Below are positions 60,000-64,000 of a DNA stretch of 64,000 bases, one piece after another. The stretch is from Haloferula sp. BvORR071 (lineage in GTDB: Bacteria; Verrucomicrobiota; Verrucomicrobiia; Verrucomicrobiales; Akkermansiaceae). The number at the start of each line of letters is the position of its first letter. Position 1 is the stretch's first letter. Under the pieces are notes generated by a model. That model ran no database searches. It was not told where the DNA came from and saw only the letters and a list, made by a program, of their open reading frames with translations. The stretch is from positions 310,001 to 374,000 of the forward strand of contig NZ_BATP01000003.1 in the NCBI RefSeq assembly GCF_000739615.1. Reading direction: 5' to 3'. A program made the translations under genes and the position numbers.

Positions 60000-62684
60000 A
60001 TGACGCGCGAACACGAGCGGCTGGAGGAGGATCGCCAGCGGGGGAAGAATTGGAAACGCTGGGGGCCCTACCTCAGCGAGCGCCAGTGGGGCACCGTGCG
60101 CGAGGACTACTCCGAGCACGGCTGGAGTTGGGGCGAGTTCCCCCACGACCACGCCCGGCGCCGAGCCTACCGCTGGGGCGAGGACGGCCTGCAGGGCTGG
60201 TCAGACCGCCAGTGCCGCCTGTGTTTTGCGCCCGCGCTTTGGAACGGCAACGACACGATTCTGAAAGAGCGCCTCTTCGGCCTCGGCGGGAATGAAGGCA
60301 ATCACGGTGAGGACGTGAAGGAGTGCTACTACTACCTCGATTCCACGCCCACCCACTCCTACACCAAGGCGCTCTACAAGTATCCCCACGCCAAATTCCC
60401 CTACACCGAGATCCGCGAGGAGAACGCCCGCCGCGGCCGGGAGGGCACGGAGCTGGAGCTCGCCGACATGGGGATCTTCGACGAGGGCCGCTATTTCGAC
60501 GTCCTGCAGGAAGTCGCGAAGCGCTCGCCGGAAGACATCTTGTGGCGGATCACGGTGACCAACCACGGTCCTGAGGCGGCGGATATCCACGTGCTGCCGA
60601 CCCTGTGGTTCCGCAATGTGTGGAAGTGGGGCAGCGAGCGCGAGACGCCGCTGCGGAAGCCTTCGATCGCGCAGCACGGCGAGCATGTCTTCGCCTCGCA
60701 CGAGACGCTGGGCGACTATCTCTTCTACGCGGATTCACCGGATTTCGACGAGGAGGCCCGATGGCTCTTCACCGAAAATGAAACCGACTACCCTGCCATC
60801 TACGGCATCGGCGGACCCAGCGAGTATGTGAAGGACGCCTTCCACAAGCTGCTAATCCAAGGCCAGGAGGATGCCGTTTCACCGCTGGGGATGGGCACCA
60901 AGGCGGCGCCGCACTTCCACTTCAGTGTTCCACCCGGTGGCACGGTGACAGTGCGCTGCCGCCTGCACTCGACGATCGGGGGGAATGATATCGCTGGCCT
61001 CGATGGCTTCGATGAGAGCTTCACCGAACGGATCGCGGAGTGCGATGCCTTCTACGATGAGGTGATCACCACCGGCCTAGAGCCGGAGGAATATCTCATC
61101 TGCCGCCAAGGCTACGCAGGCCTGCTCTGGACCAAGCAATTCTACCACTACGTGGTGGAGGACTGGCTAAAGGGCGACAGCGATGGACCTGCACCGCCGG
61201 AGGCGCGGCTTCACGGGCGCAACTCGGATTGGTCCCATTTGTTCGCGCGCGACATTCTCTCGATGCCCGACAAGTGGGAGTATCCGTGGTTCGCGGCTTG
61301 GGACTCGGCCTTCCACATGATCCCCTTTGCGGCGGTCGATCCGGCCTTCGCGAAGGATCAATTGCTGATGCTACTGCGGGAGTGGTACATGCACCCGAAC
61401 GGCCAGCTCCCGGCTTACGAGTGGAATTTCTCCGACGTGAATCCGCCGGTCCATGCCTGGGCCGTCTGGCGGGTTTACAAGATCGCGAATACCGATGGTG
61501 CCCGCGACCTGCTCTTCCTGGAGCGGGCCTTCCAGAAGCTGCTGCTGAACTTCACCTGGTGGGTAAACCGCAAGGACGTGGAAGGCCGCCACGTCTTCGG
61601 TGGCGGATTCCTGGGCTTGGATAACATCGGGGTCTTCGACCGCTCACACGCCTTGCCGGACGGCGGCAAGCTCCATCAGGCCGACGGCACAGCGTGGATG
61701 GCTTCCTACTGCCTGTTGATGTTAGCCATGGCGCTGGAGTTGGCAGAAGGAAATCCAGCTTACGAGGACATCGCCTCAAAGTTCTTCGAGCACTTCGTGA
61801 GCATCACCGATGCGATCAATTCGCTGGGCGGCACCGGCCTGTGGGACAACAAGGACGGCTTCTATTATGACCAGCTCATCGTCAACCACGACGATCCGGT
61901 CCCTCTGCGGATACGATCGCTGGTTGGCTTGTTGCCGATGTGCGCGGTGACGGTGTTGAAGCAATCGAAGATCGAATCGCTTGAGGGTTTCCGCAAGCGC
62001 ATGGACTGGTTCCTGAGCAGCCGTCCGGAGCTGCTGAAGTACATCAGCATCCGCCGCCACACCGGCGACAAGAAGTCGGCGCTCTGCCTACTGGCGATTC
62101 CCTCCGAAGCGCAACTCCGCGCAACGCTCTCCCGCATGCTGGATCCGAAGGAATTCCTCTCGGAATACGGGATCCGCTCGTTGAGCAAGGCGCATGAAAA
62201 GGAGCCCTTCGTCTTCGAGCATGGCGGAGTGCGCAATGAGGTGCGCTATACGCCGGGTGAATCGGACTCGGATATGTTCGGCGGCAACTCGAACTGGCGC
62301 GGGCCGATCTGGTTTCCGACCAACTTCCTCATCATCGAGGCACTGGAGCGCTACCACCACTTCTACGGTGACAGCTTCAAGATCGAGTATCCGACCGGCT
62401 CGGGCGTCGAGAAGAGCCTCAAGGAGGTGGCGATCGATATCTGCGACCGCTTGATCTCGCTCTTCTGCCCGGATGAGAAGGGCTACCGGCCTTGCTTTGG
62501 TCCCTCGGACGAAGCGAAGCGCTACACCGAGGTCTCCCACTGGCAAGACCTGCTGCTCTTCCACGAATACTTCCATTCGGAGACCGGAGAGGGCTTGGGG
62601 GCATCGCACCAGACGGGCTGGACCTCGCTGGTGGTGCGGCTTGTTAGAGACCGGCGGGAGAAGCTTTGCCAGAAGACGCTGTAG
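60000..62684 (+). CDS. MGH1-like / GH63-type glucosidase
   Basis: This 894-residue cytosolic protein shows the family pattern: RWGPYLSERQWGTVREDYSE at the N-terminus, then HDHARRRAYRWGEDGLQGWS, CYYYLDSTPTHSYTKALYKY, and in the (alpha/alpha)6 barrel NSDWSHLFARDILSMPDKWE, YPWFAAWDSAFHMIPFAAVD and GNSNWRGPIWFPTNFLIIEA. Asp/Glu residues in the AWDSAF and NWRGP segments are the likely acids. It probably hydrolyses an alpha-glucoside such as mannosylglycerate or glucosylglycerate. It is not linked to a sugar gene. Confidence 0.9.
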   Translation: MTREHERLEEDRQRGKNWKRWGPYLSERQWGTVREDYSEHGWSWGEFPHDHARRRAYRWGEDGLQGWSDRQCRLCFAPALWNGNDTILKERLFGLGGNEGNHGEDVKECYYYLDSTPTHSYTKALYKYPHAKFPYTEIREENARRGREGTELELADMGIFDEGRYFDVLQEVAKRSPEDILWRITVTNHGPEAADIHVLPTLWFRNVWKWGSERETPLRKPSIAQHGEHVFASHETLGDYLFYADSPDFDEEARWLFTENETDYPAIYGIGGPSEYVKDAFHKLLIQGQEDAVSPLGMGTKAAPHFHFSVPPGGTVTVRCRLHSTIGGNDIAGLDGFDESFTERIAECDAFYDEVITTGLEPEEYLICRQGYAGLLWTKQFYHYVVEDWLKGDSDGPAPPEARLHGRNSDWSHLFARDILSMPDKWEYPWFAAWDSAFHMIPFAAVDPAFAKDQLLMLLREWYMHPNGQLPAYEWNFSDVNPPVHAWAVWRVYKIANTDGARDLLFLERAFQKLLLNFTWWVNRKDVEGRHVFGGGFLGLDNIGVFDRSHALPDGGKLHQADGTAWMASYCLLMLAMALELAEGNPAYEDIASKFFEHFVSITDAINSLGGTGLWDNKDGFYYDQLIVNHDDPVPLRIRSLVGLLPMCAVTVLKQSKIESLEGFRKRMDWFLSSRPELLKYISIRRHTGDKKSALCLLAIPSEAQLRATLSRMLDPKEFLSEYGIRSLSKAHEKEPFVFEHGGVRNEVRYTPGESDSDMFGGNSNWRGPIWFPTNFLIIEALERYHHFYGDSFKIEYPTGSGVEKSLKEVAIDICDRLISLFCPDEKGYRPCFGPSDEAKRYTEVSHWQDLLLFHEYFHSETGEGLGASHQTGWTSLVVRLVRDRREKLCQKTL

Positions 62685-62757
62685 CCGGGAGGCCGCGACG
62701 AGGCGGAAAGCCTTTCCCTTTCGGGGCAGCCACGCTAGCTCTCGGGCCTTCCGTCAC

Positions 62758-63627
62758 GTGGACTTCCCGCTTCCGCCACCCGAGAGCCTGTTCTTCGTCT
62801 GCGGCCCCACGGCCTCGGGCAAGAGCGCTCATGCCGTCGGGGTGTGCCGTGAACTGGATGGCGAGATCGTCAATGCCGATGCCTTCCAGCTCTACCGTGG
62901 CGTGGAGGTGCTGACTGCGGCGCCCTCCGCGGAGGACCGGGCGAAGGTCCCCCATCATCTCTACGGCGTGCTCGCGCCCGACCAGCCCGTGGATGCGATG
63001 GCCTACCTGCGGATGGTGGTGCCGGTGATCGAGGGACTCCGCTCACGAGGCAAGACGCCGGTGATCACGGGGGGCTCGGGGCTTTACCTGAAGTTCCTTT
63101 CGCACGGGCCCTCGCCGCTGCCACCTGGAGACCCGGAGATGCGCAAGGAGCTCGACGCCTTGCCGCTGGAGGAACTAGTCTCGCGGCTGCGAGAGCTCGA
63201 TCCCGTGGAGGCTGCGCGCACGGATCTGCACAACCGCCGCTACGTGTCGCGGGCATTGGAGGTGTGCCTGCTTGCAGGGGTCCCCTGCTCCAGCTTGCGG
63301 GATGACTGGGAGCATGCCACGCAAAAGCGGGCGGCAAAGCTACGGGGTGTCTTTCTTCAGCGTGATCGCCAAGATCTTCATCACCGCATCGCGCTGCGCA
63401 CTCGAGCCATGCTGGATGGCGGTGCGGTTGAAGAGGTTTCGGCATTGACCCAAACCACGCCGGGCTTGGAGAAGGCGATCGGCCTTGGGGAGATCCGGCG
63501 TTTGCTGGCGGGTGAGATTGACCGGGCCGAGTGCGAGGAGCTGATCAACGCGGCGACGCGGCAGTACGCCAAGCGGCAAGAGACTTGGTTTCGGAGGGAG
63601 ACTTGGCTGCGGCCGAAATCATCTTGA
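62758..63627 (+). CDS. miaA: tRNA dimethylallyltransferase
   Basis: The 289-residue cytosolic enzyme transfers a dimethylallyl group to A37 of tRNAs reading UNN codons. Motifs: P-loop FFVCGPTASGKSAHA, then EIVNADAFQLYRGVEVLTAA, VPHHLYGVL and VITGGSGLYLKFL, and late the DLHNRRYVSRALEVCLLAG and QYAKRQETWFRRE segments. No ATG lies close to the domain start; a GTG at 62758 (MDFPLPPPESLFF) gives the right length, slightly short of E. coli MiaA. Confidence 0.93.
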   Translation: MDFPLPPPESLFFVCGPTASGKSAHAVGVCRELDGEIVNADAFQLYRGVEVLTAAPSAEDRAKVPHHLYGVLAPDQPVDAMAYLRMVVPVIEGLRSRGKTPVITGGSGLYLKFLSHGPSPLPPGDPEMRKELDALPLEELVSRLRELDPVEAARTDLHNRRYVSRALEVCLLAGVPCSSLRDDWEHATQKRAAKLRGVFLQRDRQDLHHRIALRTRAMLDGGAVEEVSALTQTTPGLEKAIGLGEIRRLLAGEIDRAECEELINAATRQYAKRQETWFRRETWLRPKSS

Positions 63628-63661
63628 TCCTATCTTCACGAAGGATACGCTGGCGGATGCT

Positions 63662-64000
63662 ATGGGACTCATCACCAATATCCTGACTACGGTCATCGGA
63701 AATCCGACCGTTCAAGCCGCGGCAAAACAAGCCGCTGCCAGCGTATCGGCCGCGACTACGGCCACAACAACAGCAGCAGCGCCTCCCGCTGCTACCGTCG
63801 CCCCGCCGCCTCCTGCGGCAGTGCCACCGCCGCCAGCTCCCGCGGAAGAGGTGGATGTCAGTGCCGTCTTGAATGGCTTGGCCAAGAAGAACGCCGAGAA
63901 GCTCGATTGGAAGAAGTCCATCGTCGACCTGATGAAGCTGATCGGCATGGATAGCAGCCTGAGCACCAGGAAAGCACTGGCGAAGGAGCTGAACTATCCC
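63662..64000 (+). CDS. DUF3597-domain protein, 3' end cut by window edge
   Basis: The visible 113 residues start MGLITNILTTVIGN and run through an Ala/Thr/Pro-rich linker into the DUF3597 core: VDVSAVLNGLAKKNAEKLDW and SIVDLMKLIGMDSSLSTRKA, ending in ELNYP. DUF3597 proteins are small cytosolic or membrane-associated bacterial proteins of unknown function. The product would normally be ~130-150 residues, so little is missing. It lies 34 bases after miaA. Confidence 0.88.
   Translation, partial: MGLITNILTTVIGNPTVQAAAKQAAASVSAATTATTTAAAPPAATVAPPPPAAVPPPPAPAEEVDVSAVLNGLAKKNAEKLDWKKSIVDLMKLIGMDSSLSTRKALAKELNYP

Noticed and set aside
1-64000. tRNA, rRNA, CRISPR or riboswitch candidates
   Set aside because: No cloverleaf with the conserved T-arm motif, no rRNA-like stretch, no regularly spaced direct repeats, and no recognisable riboswitch core were seen.

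Overview
The window looks like a chromosomal segment of a Verrucomicrobiota bacterium, probably a Luteolibacter/Haloferula-type member of the Verrucomicrobiales. The reasons are high GC with GC-rich third positions, many secreted proteins with signal peptides, DUF1080 (GH16-like) proteins, a DUF6797 propeller protein, a PEP-CTERM protein, and a secreted LRR protein whose C-terminal tail carries an acidic 'SDPNNDGV...ALGLDP' motif. It also has families of secreted alpha-helical proteins built on repeated DP-A-A-W motifs. No rRNA, tRNA or CRISPR array was found. Genus-level placement is inference.

Layout. 1-3.6 kb: a truncated secreted protein, a sterol-desaturase-like hydroxylase, and immunity-type orphans (SUKH and DUF4259). 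3.8-4.5 kb: a broken, poorly recognisable gene. 4.6-8.3 kb: a compact three-gene ABC-3C conflict system with an endonuclease-like effector, a middle component and a DUF3732 ATPase with a zinc hook. It is visibly less GC-rich than its neighbours. 8.5-11.3 kb: a double-thioredoxin protein, a carboxypeptidase-regulatory-like protein and an NTF2-like protein. 11.4-16.6 kb: REP-type inverted repeats, then a two-gene cassette present twice in tandem. 16.8-28.6 kb: secreted proteins (a frameshifted small protein, DUF6797 propeller, cupin, Cthe_2159-like beta-helix, BspA-like LRR and a GH10-like protein with a changed active site), a glycosyltransferase and a tiny zinc-ribbon gene. 28.7-33.8 kb: a lipoprotein, the surA-pdxA pair, an MBL hydrolase fused to a helix-turn-helix-like region, a LolA-like protein and an unknown.

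33.8-41.6 kb is an accessory stretch. It holds a glycosyltransferase, an orphan antitoxin-like gene, two paralogous secreted proteins, a TIR-domain protein lying between decayed minus-strand gene fragments, an MBL-GAF protein, the remnant of a REP-associated tyrosine transposase next to REP copies, and an EF-hand lipoprotein. 41.8-64 kb: two GH76-like enzymes (one with betagamma-crystallin repeats), a BrkB-type membrane protein, a peroxiredoxin, a second SUKH gene, an Uup-type ABC-F ATPase, a third DP-repeat protein, DUF1080 proteins, an AraC/Fsr regulator-transporter pair, a VOC protein, the PEP-CTERM protein, a YafY regulator, a large secreted unknown, a cupin, a GH63-like glucosidase, miaA and the start of a DUF3597 gene.

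Functionally the window mixes housekeeping genes (surA, pdxA, miaA, ABC-F, Prx), a polysaccharide-degrading secretome, and three kinds of conflict gene (ABC-3C, TIR, SUKH/DUF4259). The best candidate for an incompletely described system is the ABC-3C operon. The tandemly duplicated secreted cassette is the most unusual unexplained structure.
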